From NCBI GenBank assembly GCA_947472765.1, contig CANJCM010000008.1:1-64000 (forward strand): 64,000 nucleotides of DNA, in the 5' to 3' direction. The stretch is from Opitutia bacterium. GTDB lineage: Bacteria; Verrucomicrobiota; Verrucomicrobiia; Opitutales; Opitutaceae. Under the pieces are notes generated by a model. That model saw only the letters and a program-made list of their open reading frames with translations. It did not search any database and was not told where the DNA came from. Each line of letters opens with the position of its first letter. Position 1 is the stretch's first letter. Shown one piece after another: positions 18,660 through 27,145 of the stretch. Both the position numbers and the translations under genes were made by a program.

Positions 18660-18780
18660 GAGAGGGGAAGGCAGAAGGAAGAAGGCAGAAGGCAGAAATC
18701 AGCAAAGCTCGATTTCGTTCTTTCTGCGTGAGCCACGTTCCCGGTCTGGGTCGTGGCGCTGTCCGTGAGGACAGGGAGGC
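18660..18780. repeat. Purine-rich GAAGGCAGAAG tract and CTGTCC hairpin
   Basis: Immediately upstream of yjdM the sequence repeats AGGCAGAAGG-type units (about 18667-18697), similar to purine-rich tracts at 48766-48786 and 49947-49970. A short CTGTCC/GGACAG hairpin with a GTGA loop follows at 18759-18774, a relict of the 125-bp palindrome family. No gene is seen in 18660-18942. Confidence 0.5.
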
Positions 18781-18877
18781 CTTGGGCGCGCGAGGCACGC
18801 CCCTCCATCGGTGGTCGGAAGGTGTCGAGGCGGTGCTCTTCCACGCCCGGTTCGGTCAGGTCGTGACCAACCCGCAC

Positions 18878-18907
18878 TAAAAAGCCGCTCCGTCTTCGGA
18901 GCGGCTG
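18878..18907 (-). terminator. Rho-independent terminator of the SGNH hydrolase gene
   Basis: Read on the minus strand, the stem AGCCGCTCCG pairs with CGGAGCGGCT around a four-base loop, followed by a run of T. It lies 35 bp past the SGNH hydrolase stop and would end the transcript of the whole minus-strand run that may begin at the decahaem cytochrome gene. Confidence 0.8.
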
Positions 18908-18942
18908 AAGTGTGACACGGCGCCAACGGCCGGGGTGGGCGT

Positions 18943-19653
18943 TTACTTTACGCTTTCCCAGACATGGAAGAGCACGGGCCGGAGAATCGACGTGAAGCCG
19001 AAATAGGTGACCGGCTTGTAGTGCAGCTTGTCTTCGAGATAGAGGTCCTCGCGCGGCTTGCCGTTCGCCTCGAAGACCGCGCCGTTGATGTCGACGTAGG
19101 TCAGGCGCGGGTCGGTCTTGCAGTAGTCGCTCACGAGCTTGTTGGTCTCGTTGACCTCTTTCCACGCCTTCTCCTTTTGCGGGGCGCGAAGAATCGAGGC
19201 GTACACGATTTTCGTCTTGGGGAGCTTCGCGTGAACCTTTTCGACGAACTCGCGGAAGTGGCCGGCAATCGCGGCGGGCTTTTCGTCCGCGTTGATGTCG
19301 TTGCTGCCGCAGTAATACACGACGACCTTGGGCGCGTACGGAATGACGATCTTGTCGGCGTAGTGGAGCACCTCGACCGTGCGCGAACCGCCAAAGGCGC
19401 GGTTGTAAACGGGCAGCGGCGACATCTGGTTCTTCAGATCCGTCCACTGGCGGAAAATGCTGCTGCCGATGAAGAGGATCCCGTCCTTCGGAGGCGGATT
19501 CGATTTGTCGGCGGCGAGGAACTCGTCGATCGACGACTGGTAACGTGTGACGGTGAACGGGGCTTTGGCCGCGGGTTCGGCGGCAGGCAGGGACGCCGCG
19601 AAGGCGACGGAGGCGGCCGCGAGGGCCAACGTGCGAAGGAGCTGGATCTTCAT
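18943..19653 (-). CDS. Secreted SGNH/GDSL-type hydrolase
   Basis: This 236-residue exported esterase of the SGNH fold has a signal peptide at residues 1-24 (MKIQLLRTLALAAASVAF...). The nucleophile block is FIGSSIFRQW with S65, a GDS variant, the oxyanion Asn block is YYCGSND, and the late DKLHYKPVTY block carries the catalytic Asp-His. Enzymes of this type remove acetyl or acyl groups from carbohydrates or lipids. The ATG at 19653 is chosen because it starts the signal peptide. It begins 19 bp after the stop of a DUF1592 gene, so it is almost surely cotranscribed and is the last gene before a terminator. Confidence 0.88.
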   Translation of the reverse strand: MKIQLLRTLALAAASVAFAASLPAAEPAAKAPFTVTRYQSSIDEFLAADKSNPPPKDGILFIGSSIFRQWTDLKNQMSPLPVYNRAFGGSRTVEVLHYADKIVIPYAPKVVVYYCGSNDINADEKPAAIAGHFREFVEKVHAKLPKTKIVYASILRAPQKEKAWKEVNETNKLVSDYCKTDPRLTYVDINGAVFEANGKPREDLYLEDKLHYKPVTYFGFTSILRPVLFHVWESVK

Positions 19654-19672
19654 AGTAGAGGTGGGGGCTGGA

Positions 19673-22480
19673 TTATTTTTGCAGGAAAAGGTCACTCTGG
19701 ATCAAGGCATGAACGAGGCTCGCCACCCCGTACTTCCGGGTGGCGGCTTCCCGCACGATGGCCTCGATCGCCGGGCGATCCGAGAAACGCACGGGCGCCC
19801 CGGTGGCGTACACCGTGAGCTGGCGGGCAAGGTTGCGGGCGAGTTGCGCTTCATCGGCCACCAGCAGCCGCTTGAATTCGCGCACATTCTGGAAGGCGCG
19901 TCCGTCGGGCAGTTCGCCGCGCGGGTCGACTGGCAACGCATAGTAAAAACCGAACGGGTGGCCATTGCGGCCAAAGCCTGGCGCCGCGGATTCGAGTGGC
20001 GAGGTCGCGCGATACCGCTCCCGATAACCGCCAAAGACGTCGAAGCTCTCCAAGGCGAAGCCCGGTGGATCGATTTTTCGATGGCAGACGGCGCAGCTCT
20101 CATCCGCACGGTGCCGCTCCAACTGCTGACGAATGGTGACTGCACCACGGATATCGGGCTCGACTGCGGGCACCGACGCGGGCGGCGGAGGCAGATCGTG
20201 GCCCATGATTCGTTCCATCAGCCATTTTCCGCGGAGTACGGGCGAGGTGGTGGTGCCGTTGGCGGTGACCTTGAGCACGCTGGCCTGGGTGATGAGCCCG
20301 CCGCGGACGCTGCCGGGAGGCAGCGTGACCCGGCGCATCGCGTAGCCGTTCACTCCCGAAATGCCGTAGTGTTGCGCGAGCCGTTCGTTAAGGAAGGTGA
20401 AGTCCGAGTCCGCGATCGTTCGCGCCGGCAGGTCGTGCTGCAGCATTTCCCGAAAAAAGAGGTTGGTCTCGTCGATGGCCGAATCCGCCAGCCAGTCGTC
20501 GAGCCCGTAATCCGGATACAACGCGGTCGAGGGCGTCGTGTCCTCGCGGCGGCGGAGATCGAGCCAGTAGTCGAGGAAGGAGGCGACGAACCGATGCGAC
20601 TTCTCGTCGCGCAGCATCCGTGTGGTCTCAGCGCGCAGCACCTCAGGGCGGTGGAGCTCCCCGCGATCGGCACGGGCGCGAAGCTCGGCGTCGGGCGGCG
20701 TGTTCCAGAGAAAGAGGGCGAGCCGGGTGGCCAGCGCGTGGTCCTCGAGCCGCCCCGGCTTTTCGTCGACAAAGACAAACTCCGGCGAGGCCAGTACGGC
20801 CGCGTAACCGGCGACCATCGCTGACGCGAAACCCGATCCGCGCTGCAGGCGATCGCGAACCAGTCCGAGGAAGCGTTGCACATTCCGCTCGTCAACCGGC
20901 CGCCGATAGGCGCGGGCGAGGAAGCTGCGCAGGAGTCGCTCCGCATCGCGCTCCGGATTCGGCGAGCCGACCTCAGCCAGATTCGCGCGCAGGACGTAGT
21001 CCGTCAGCCCGACCTCGGAGCCCGAGGCGGTGGCGGGTTCGATTTCGTTCTTCGGTAGTTTCGTGACAACATCGACCGGCACGCCGACGACGCCGGAATC
21101 GCGGCGCTCCAGCGGCAGGTCGCCAAACATCAGCCGGTAGCCGGCCGTCGTGGATTCGTCGTAGAGCGGACCCTCGACTTCGATCCAGCGGAAGGCCACG
21201 CCGGGCTGGCCGTCGCGCTGGGCGAGCGGGTTCGTGTAACCACGGGTGCCGGGTGGCGTGACCCAGTAAAAGAAGCGGGCGGCGTCGGTGATGATCCACT
21301 CCTTCGCGCCGAGCCAGACTTCGAGTTCGTTCACGCTGGGCTCGGGCTTGAGATCGAATCCGCCGAGCCTGCGATTCGGCACGGTCTGCCGCGTGGCCTG
21401 CGCATAGACCGCAATCGGCTCGTCGCGGCGGCCCGCGGAGACGTCGTCGAAGTTGGGCTTGAACCACTCCGGTTGGCGGTGAACGCGCACGCGGTCCTTG
21501 CCGTTGCCGACGAGCGAAATCTCATGTCCGCCCGGGCCGACCCAGACGGTGAGCCCGTTGATCCGGACCTTGTAACGGCCCGCCACCGGCGAAACGAAAC
21601 TGCCCCAGCCGGTGCCGAACCCGCGGATGTGATGCCCGGTGACCCAGCCAATGGCTTCCTGCTCGCGGGTCGCCGGGTCGCTCGCGCCGACGGTGAGCGG
21701 GGCGCGCAGCTGGCGGACGTCGGGTTGGGCGTGGTTGCCCAGCACGGGAAACTTCATCCGCTCCGGCCGAAAGCCCTGAAACGGGTCAAGTTTGAAGGAC
21801 ACATCCCCGGCGATGAGGCTCGGCGTTTCGCGGGCATAGTAACGCTTCGTCGTCGTGGGCGGCTGGACCAGTTTCACGCCCATCGCCTCGCGCAGGGCGA
21901 CTTCCGCGGCCTTCAGGTACTGCCGCATATGGACGAAGGAAACATCGAGCGCCTCCGTGCTCTTGTTGAAGTGATGGGACTCGCCGTCCTCGGGCAGCAG
22001 TTCGCGAATCTGCAGCCAGGGCAGGTGCAGCAATTCGCGGAGCGTGTCCTCGTATTCGGCGCGGTTGAGGCGACGCCACGTGGCGCGGCCGCTGGCGGAC
22101 TCAGTTTGCTCGGCCTGCGTCAGGGTCGCGCCGAGGCCCTTCACGAAAGACGCGACGTCCGTGGGCGCCGGGCGCTTCTTCTCGCGTGGCGGCATTTCGC
22201 CGCTCTGCACGCGGTCGTGGACTTTGACCCAGGTCGTGAAGTTGCCCGGGTCCGCGGGCGAGAACGTCTGCGACGTCAGGTCGAGCCCGCCTTCCTTGTC
22301 GACGTCGTTGTGACAACTGGAGCAATGCCGATCGAGGAACTCGTCGGCGCCAACAAACGGCGTCGCGGCGAAACCCGCGAGCGGGGCGGACAGCAGCAGT
22401 CGCGCCAGCCATCGACGGCCAAAGCTGGTCCAGGCGGGCGCGGAAATCGGGGCGAAACGGGCGGCGGGGCAGTCGTTCAT
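19673..22480 (-). CDS. DUF1592 multi-domain di-haem protein, next to the MtrAB-type genes
   Basis: This 935-residue protein has a signal segment (RWLARLLLSAPLAGFAATPFVG), then the haem site CSSCHNDVDKEGG, DUF1587 (RRLNRAEYEDTLRELL), a beta-rich middle, DUF1595 (RSFLARAYRRPVDERN), DUF1592 (LALFLWNTPPDAEL), DUF1588 with a second haem site (CAVCHRKIDPPGF) and DUF1585. It is a close paralogue of the protein at 38109-41009 but has no DUF1552 partner. It lies 104 bp downstream of the cupredoxin gene and 19 bp upstream of an SGNH esterase, all on one strand. No terminator is visible between cupredoxin and this gene. The ATG at 22480 is preferred over 22522. Confidence 0.9.
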   Translation of the reverse strand: MNDCPAARFAPISAPAWTSFGRRWLARLLLSAPLAGFAATPFVGADEFLDRHCSSCHNDVDKEGGLDLTSQTFSPADPGNFTTWVKVHDRVQSGEMPPREKKRPAPTDVASFVKGLGATLTQAEQTESASGRATWRRLNRAEYEDTLRELLHLPWLQIRELLPEDGESHHFNKSTEALDVSFVHMRQYLKAAEVALREAMGVKLVQPPTTTKRYYARETPSLIAGDVSFKLDPFQGFRPERMKFPVLGNHAQPDVRQLRAPLTVGASDPATREQEAIGWVTGHHIRGFGTGWGSFVSPVAGRYKVRINGLTVWVGPGGHEISLVGNGKDRVRVHRQPEWFKPNFDDVSAGRRDEPIAVYAQATRQTVPNRRLGGFDLKPEPSVNELEVWLGAKEWIITDAARFFYWVTPPGTRGYTNPLAQRDGQPGVAFRWIEVEGPLYDESTTAGYRLMFGDLPLERRDSGVVGVPVDVVTKLPKNEIEPATASGSEVGLTDYVLRANLAEVGSPNPERDAERLLRSFLARAYRRPVDERNVQRFLGLVRDRLQRGSGFASAMVAGYAAVLASPEFVFVDEKPGRLEDHALATRLALFLWNTPPDAELRARADRGELHRPEVLRAETTRMLRDEKSHRFVASFLDYWLDLRRREDTTPSTALYPDYGLDDWLADSAIDETNLFFREMLQHDLPARTIADSDFTFLNERLAQHYGISGVNGYAMRRVTLPPGSVRGGLITQASVLKVTANGTTTSPVLRGKWLMERIMGHDLPPPPASVPAVEPDIRGAVTIRQQLERHRADESCAVCHRKIDPPGFALESFDVFGGYRERYRATSPLESAAPGFGRNGHPFGFYYALPVDPRGELPDGRAFQNVREFKRLLVADEAQLARNLARQLTVYATGAPVRFSDRPAIEAIVREAATRKYGVASLVHALIQSDLFLQK

Positions 22481-22584
22481 CGCGGGGTGGGGCCCGATAA
22501 ATTGGGCCGCCCCTGCGCCCAAAGCAATGCCGCGTCCCCAAGAGACGCTCCGCCCCTGTCAACCAGCCAACTTGCCCCGGCAGA

Positions 22585-23037
22585 TCACTTCTTCACCACG
22601 AGCACGCCCTTCATGCCGATCTGGCAATGGGCGGGAAAGCTGCAGAGGAAGGGATATTCGCCGGGTTCGCTCGGAGCGGTGAGAGTGACTTCGCCCGTTT
22701 CGTTCGGGCCCAGCAGGCCGATCGACGCGACGACCCTGTCCTTCATTTTCTCGGGGATGTAGCCATTGGCGGCGTCACTGGCGGCCGCGGTGGCAAACGC
22801 GACCGGATCGGTGTCTTTCAACAGCAGAACCCAGTTGTGGCCCATGACGACTTTCGGGAGCGCGCAGGCGTTGGTGAGGACGATCTTGATCGATTCCCCC
22901 GGAGAGGCGGGGATCGACGACACATCGAACTTCATCTGATTGCCCTCGCCGGACTTGATTTTGACGACGCGGGCATCCGCGGCGTGGAGGCTGGGAACGG
23001 CAAGCAGGGCGGAGAGCAGCAGGAAACCAAGCTTCAT
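22585..23037 (-). CDS. Azurin-like periplasmic cupredoxin
   Basis: This 150-residue protein is a periplasmic type-1 copper electron carrier. Residues 1-20 are a Sec signal peptide ending HAA. The copper ligands are visible: H67 in VMGHNW, C132 and H137 in FLCSFPAHC, and M142 in IGMKG. The spacing Cys-x4-His-x4-Met has one residue more than azurin (x3) between His and Met, as in plastocyanin-like sites, and a second cysteine (C138) follows the histidine directly. It is the third gene after the decahaem cytochrome and the barrel, 18 bp after the barrel stop, so a role in passing electrons to or from that conduit is a reasonable inference. Confidence 0.88.
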   Translation of the reverse strand: MKLGFLLLSALLAVPSLHAADARVVKIKSGEGNQMKFDVSSIPASPGESIKIVLTNACALPKVVMGHNWVLLLKDTDPVAFATAAASDAANGYIPEKMKDRVVASIGLLGPNETGEVTLTAPSEPGEYPFLCSFPAHCQIGMKGVLVVKK

Positions 23038-23055
23038 GGTAGGAAGGCGCGAGGG

Positions 23056-25731
23056 TCAGAGCTTAATCTGTAGCATTACACCATACCAGCTGACGCGGTA
23101 ATCCATCGGTCCGCCGTCGAGTGCGACGAGAGTCGGGGCAGCGGCGGGATTGGCGGCGACCACTGGTGAGCCGTCGAGGTTGCGGTAGTGCCAGTCGCGG
23201 ATTCTCTCCCACTGGTTGCGATAGACGAGGCGGGCGGACAAACGGGGCGTGAGCGGGAAGCGCAGGCTGGCATCGAGGTAGCTGGCGTCGACCGCCATAT
23301 CGGGCATGCGGTCACCGGCGAAGACGGCGTTGGCGGCATTGATCGCACCGCCGGTGTTGTACTGGTAGGCGAGCCGCGTGCGGCCGAGGGTGTACGAATA
23401 GTCGACGTTGAAGGTGGCCTTGCTGAACTCCTGTTTGAAGCCGACGCCGGCGACATGGTTACGGTCCTTGCTCTTGGCGCTCCAATAGTTGTTGAGGAGG
23501 TAGAACGGGCCACCGGGCGCGGAGCCGATCGTGGCGGCGTTTTCCGGCGTGATGACGCCGAGCGGGGTGGTGGCGCCAATCGTGACGTTGTTGGCCTGTT
23601 GAATGGAGGTCTGGCGCACGCGACCCTCCTGGTAGGAGTAGAATGCGTAGATGTTTTGTTTGGCGGAGGGCTGATAGCTCAGGTCGAGATTGACGGAGTC
23701 CTGACTGTCCTTGCCCCGGCCGTAGTCGGCACCCGGGTAACGGGACTCGCGGAATTGGAGCGAGAGGCCGGCGTCGAGATTCGGGCGCACCATCGTGTCG
23801 AGGCGCACATTGACGATCTGCTGATTGCGGTCAGCGAGCTGGTAGTTCCGGAGCGCGCCGTTGTTGCGGACCGCCCACGAGGTCACGTTGGCGCCGGCGG
23901 TGGTCGGCATCGGGATAATCGCGGCGCTCATGGCGTCCTCGTAGTACGCGGTGACGTAGCGGCTGCCGCGGCGCTGGCCATATTCGTACGAGGTGCGGAG
24001 CGTCGTGTTGCGGGGCAGGTCACGGTTGACGTAGCCGAGCTTGAAGCGGTCGTCCCAGGTCTTCGTGCGTTCGCGGTTGGTGCGTTCAATCGTCTCACGC
24101 TCGTAGGAGCCGGTGAGGTTGGACGTCTTCGAGAGCTGGTAGTCCGCGGTGGGGCCGAGGCGGTACTGTTTCGAAGAGTAGATTTTGTTGCTGATGACAA
24201 CGCTGCCGGTGGGCGTTGCGGCGGCGCCGTAGAGCACGCCGCCGGAGCCGGTGGCGTCGTTGAGCGGACGACCCCAGACACCGGTGAGTCCGGCGTAGGT
24301 GAGGCCTCGGGTCTGATTTCCGGCCGTGCCGGCATCGGCATCAACGTAGACGGCGTTCGGGTTAACCGCGTAGTACGGATCGCTGTTGTTGTCCGACTCC
24401 TGATAGCGGCTCTTCATTTTCACGTTCAGCGTGGGCGACGGATTGAGCGAAAGCGTGAGGTCGGCCGTGCGGGTATCGATTTTGCCCTTGGCGGTCGGCC
24501 GGCTGAGCGAGCCCACCGTGCTCCAGTCGCCGCCCGGCAGGATGGTGACGTTAGCGGAGGTGATGCCGGCGACGGTGGTGTAGGGAATGAGGTTGTCATC
24601 CTGACGCCAGGTGCCGGCGGCGACGACTGCCGTGATCGCACCGTTGAAGAACTCCGGAAGCTTGCGGCTGAATTCAGCGCGAACGTTCTGGGAGGTATTG
24701 CTCGGCGCGAGGTCGAAGCGACCGACCGTGTAGGCACCAGCGGCCGGCGTGGTGGTGAAGCCTTGCGGCGCGATGCGGTAGGGCTCCTGAAACGTCAGCG
24801 TGCTGATGTTGTTGTCGAAAATCGAAGCCGACCAACGGAGGTTGAAGGCGTTGAGACCGGCGGCGTAGCTGAGCCCGGCCGAGATGTCCCGCGTGTCGTA
24901 GTCGATTGGCTCGGCGATCTCGATCGGGGCGGTGCCGCCGTTATTGCCCCAGACGGCGCTGATCGGACGGGCGCCCTGGCGCATTTCGAGGGCGTAGCTG
25001 GCGAAGGCCTTCCATGAGGCGGAGAGCGTGAGGTCGAGGCGTGCGCCGGAACGCTTGCGGGTCAACGAAAGGGAGGTGCGGTTCGCGGGATTGGCGGCGG
25101 TCGCGGCGACGGCGGCGTTGTCGGCGGCGGTGGAGGCGGTGCCGCCGGGCGTCAGGCCGGGGAGGAGAACCAGTGTTTCGGTGCCGAGCCCGGACCAGAG
25201 CGTCTTGTAGCTGTCGGTGAAAACGTGGGGCGTCTCGCTGAAGTAGAGCTTAACCGTCCAGGAGTTGGCATGGCCGAAGTTGGCACCGTAGTATTGGTCG
25301 CGGCGGCCCGCGGCGCCGCCGGAAAGGCCGAGGAACGAGCCGTCGGCCTTCTTCATCGTGAGATCGAAATTGTTCAGGTACGCCCCCTGATCGAAGTCCT
25401 GATACATCCGATACTGGGCGTTGCGCTCATCGGCATCGCCACCGACGTAGCCGACCTCGACCTGGCCGGAGTATTCCCAGCCCGCCGCGTCCCTGGCGAT
25501 ATTTGCCAGCTTCGGGACGACGAGCGGCCACTTGAACATCTGTCCGGTGGGCGTGTGCTTGATCGCGAGCCAGTCCGGATCGGAGGAACGCGCGGCGTTG
25601 GTGGAGGCGGTCTCCTTGTTCCCGAGGGTGGTGCCGACGCCCGCGCCGGACGTGGCGAACGGGGAGGCGGCGACGCGGGAGGCGACGATCGCGGTAAGGG
25701 TGGCGAGGGAGAGACGGAAAATCGTTTTCAT
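23056..25731 (-). CDS. MtrB/PioB family outer-membrane barrel of an electron conduit
   Basis: This 891-residue outer-membrane porin is of the type that sheathes a decahaem cytochrome so that electrons cross the outer membrane. A signal peptide (MKTIFRLSLATLTAIVASRVAAS) is followed by a short N-terminal part with WEYSGQVEVGYVGGDADERN, characteristic of MtrB/PioB, then many amphipathic strands to the end (WYGVMLQIKL). I find no cysteine in the protein, so the CxxC pair present in some MtrB proteins is absent. The gene starts 23 bp after the stop of the decahaem gene. The ATG at 25731 is chosen over 25821 because it begins the signal peptide. Confidence 0.88.
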   Translation of the reverse strand: MKTIFRLSLATLTAIVASRVAASPFATSGAGVGTTLGNKETASTNAARSSDPDWLAIKHTPTGQMFKWPLVVPKLANIARDAAGWEYSGQVEVGYVGGDADERNAQYRMYQDFDQGAYLNNFDLTMKKADGSFLGLSGGAAGRRDQYYGANFGHANSWTVKLYFSETPHVFTDSYKTLWSGLGTETLVLLPGLTPGGTASTAADNAAVAATAANPANRTSLSLTRKRSGARLDLTLSASWKAFASYALEMRQGARPISAVWGNNGGTAPIEIAEPIDYDTRDISAGLSYAAGLNAFNLRWSASIFDNNISTLTFQEPYRIAPQGFTTTPAAGAYTVGRFDLAPSNTSQNVRAEFSRKLPEFFNGAITAVVAAGTWRQDDNLIPYTTVAGITSANVTILPGGDWSTVGSLSRPTAKGKIDTRTADLTLSLNPSPTLNVKMKSRYQESDNNSDPYYAVNPNAVYVDADAGTAGNQTRGLTYAGLTGVWGRPLNDATGSGGVLYGAAATPTGSVVISNKIYSSKQYRLGPTADYQLSKTSNLTGSYERETIERTNRERTKTWDDRFKLGYVNRDLPRNTTLRTSYEYGQRRGSRYVTAYYEDAMSAAIIPMPTTAGANVTSWAVRNNGALRNYQLADRNQQIVNVRLDTMVRPNLDAGLSLQFRESRYPGADYGRGKDSQDSVNLDLSYQPSAKQNIYAFYSYQEGRVRQTSIQQANNVTIGATTPLGVITPENAATIGSAPGGPFYLLNNYWSAKSKDRNHVAGVGFKQEFSKATFNVDYSYTLGRTRLAYQYNTGGAINAANAVFAGDRMPDMAVDASYLDASLRFPLTPRLSARLVYRNQWERIRDWHYRNLDGSPVVAANPAAAPTLVALDGGPMDYRVSWYGVMLQIKL

Positions 25732-25754
25732 GGCCGGGATGATTTCTCGTCGGG

Positions 25755-26750
25755 TTAGCGTTGGAAGCGGGAGCCGGCGGGATGGTTGCTGCCGTGAATC
25801 TGCGAGTGGCAGTTCTGGCACGAGCGACCGATCGCGCGGCTGTTCGGCGCGGCGCCGCCCCCGACGAGTTGACCGGCATTAAAGAGATTCGTCTGATGGT
25901 TCGTGTTGTCGTGGCACTGCTGGCACTGGAACGGCCGCGCGACGGTGAGGAGCTTGTCGTGGTTGGACCCGTGCGGGCTGTGGCAGGTGGTGCAGTTGTC
26001 GCGCACCGGGGCATGCTCCCAGAGGAAGGGGCCCCGCTTCTCGGCGTGGCAGCTGTAGCAGGTCTCGTTGACGGAATCGGCCTTCATCGCGGCCTTCGCC
26101 GTCGAGCCGTGCGGATTGTGGCAATCGACGCAGGACATCTTTCCCTCGGGCAGCGGCATGTGCGACCGCTTCGCGAATTCCGCGCGCTGCTGCTGATGGC
26201 AGGTGTAGCACGTGTCGTTGATCGACTGCTTTTTCAGCAGGCCGGTGTCGGAAACCTTGGCCATCGGGTTGTGGCAGTCGGAACAGGCGAGCTGGTTGCG
26301 TGCGTGCAAAGAGCTGTCCCAGAACATGTGAGTGCCGCCGGAATGGCACTGCAGGCACTGGTTGTTCTGCGTCGCGACGGGCGTGCCCCATTCCTTGGTG
26401 AAGCCAATCAGCGAGGGGCGGTTCGTGGGGTCGGCCGGGTTCTTGAGGTGGTTGGAGCCGGGGCCATGGCAGGCCTCACAGCTCTTCTGCTGCAACTCGT
26501 CCTTCGGGTTCTTGCGAAACACGTCCGCGTGCACCGTGTGAGTGAACTGCTGGTTCTGCGGCGCGTGGCAGGCGATACAAACGGCTTCACCCACATAGGT
26601 GGCGCCGCCGTTCAAGGCTGCCGGCTTGGGCTGCGTTGCCGGTGCGGCGGCGCGGCTGTTCGCCGCGATACCCGAGAACATTGTGATCGTGGCGAGCGCC
26701 CCGATCGCAATGCCGAGGCGAAGTCCGATGACGGAGAAACGTGAATTCAT
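25755..26750 (-). CDS. Periplasmic decahaem c-type cytochrome, MtrA/DmsE/PioA family
   Basis: This 331-residue cytochrome has a signal/anchor segment (about 5-34) and exactly ten CxxCH haem sites, starting at residues 58, 91, 132, 156, 181, 207, 231, 253, 276 and 311. Length and haem number match MtrA/DmsE (about 330 residues, ten haems). In that family the cytochrome sits inside the MtrB-type barrel and moves electrons through the outer membrane, in respiration on extracellular acceptors or in oxidation of extracellular Fe(II). No extracellular MtrC/OmcA-type decahaem protein is encoded nearby, so it resembles the two-part MtoAB/PioAB systems. It heads the minus-strand unit. The ATG at 26750 starts the signal segment. 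Confidence 0.92.
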   Translation of the reverse strand: MNSRFSVIGLRLGIAIGALATITMFSGIAANSRAAAPATQPKPAALNGGATYVGEAVCIACHAPQNQQFTHTVHADVFRKNPKDELQQKSCEACHGPGSNHLKNPADPTNRPSLIGFTKEWGTPVATQNNQCLQCHSGGTHMFWDSSLHARNQLACSDCHNPMAKVSDTGLLKKQSINDTCYTCHQQQRAEFAKRSHMPLPEGKMSCVDCHNPHGSTAKAAMKADSVNETCYSCHAEKRGPFLWEHAPVRDNCTTCHSPHGSNHDKLLTVARPFQCQQCHDNTNHQTNLFNAGQLVGGGAAPNSRAIGRSCQNCHSQIHGSNHPAGSRFQR

Positions 26751-26853
26751 GTGGAGAGCTGACGAGTGCGCCGCATTCGGGCTCCCCGAGCCATGTGGGT
26801 GCCATGCAGCAGGACTGGGTAGGCAGTCTGCAGAATGGCAGCACGGGGAGATC

Positions 26854-26950
26854 GCGCTGGTGTACTTTACGGCGCACGCAAAAGAAGGATCCGTCAAACG
26901 TGACGCAACCTAATAGACGGCGTTGGTGTAATTTACGTCGTACGGAAAAG
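26854..26950 (-). promoter_or_regulatory. Two 31-bp direct repeats upstream of the decahaem gene
   Basis: Two 31-bp units, 26854-26884 and 26920-26950, are identical at 26 of 31 positions and are spaced 66 bp start to start, just over six helical turns. Each contains a GTAA/TTAC-like core (26862-26870 and 26928-26936). They lie 104-200 bp upstream of the decahaem start codon. This fits two binding sites of one regulator; no protein can be named. Bases 26751-27145 hold no gene. Confidence 0.6.
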
Positions 26951-26984
26951 GGGGAATTTCCCGCCGCCGTACGAATCTTAAAGT

Positions 26985-27000
26985 GTAACTGAGCTGTTAC
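26985..27000. promoter_or_regulatory. 16-bp palindrome GTAACTG-N2-CTGTTAC
   Basis: The arms GTAACTG and CTGTTAC flank AG. The same architecture, GTAACAG-TC-CTGTTAC, is at 35299-35314 upstream of the CHRD protein gene; the arms agree at 13 of 14 positions. This is a candidate shared operator, here 235 bp upstream of the decahaem start and 145 bp from the 3' end of the esterase gene on the other side. Confidence 0.5.
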
Positions 27001-27145
27001 CGATTGGGCCTGGCCCATTCATCCGGAATCATTTTTCCGGAGCGGGACCGTACTCACGACGGGCCGAACGAGTGAGGAGAAAAGCGGGCCAGGGAAAGAA
27101 TTCCCGGACGTCAATTGGAGCAACACGCCGAATGACAACGGTCGA

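Noticed and set aside
26587..27018. Small minus-strand protein with repeated VRRK-HQR segments upstream of the decahaem gene
   Set aside because: The apparent protein repeat is the translation of the two 31-bp DNA repeats, and the frame continues into the decahaem coding region out of frame with it.
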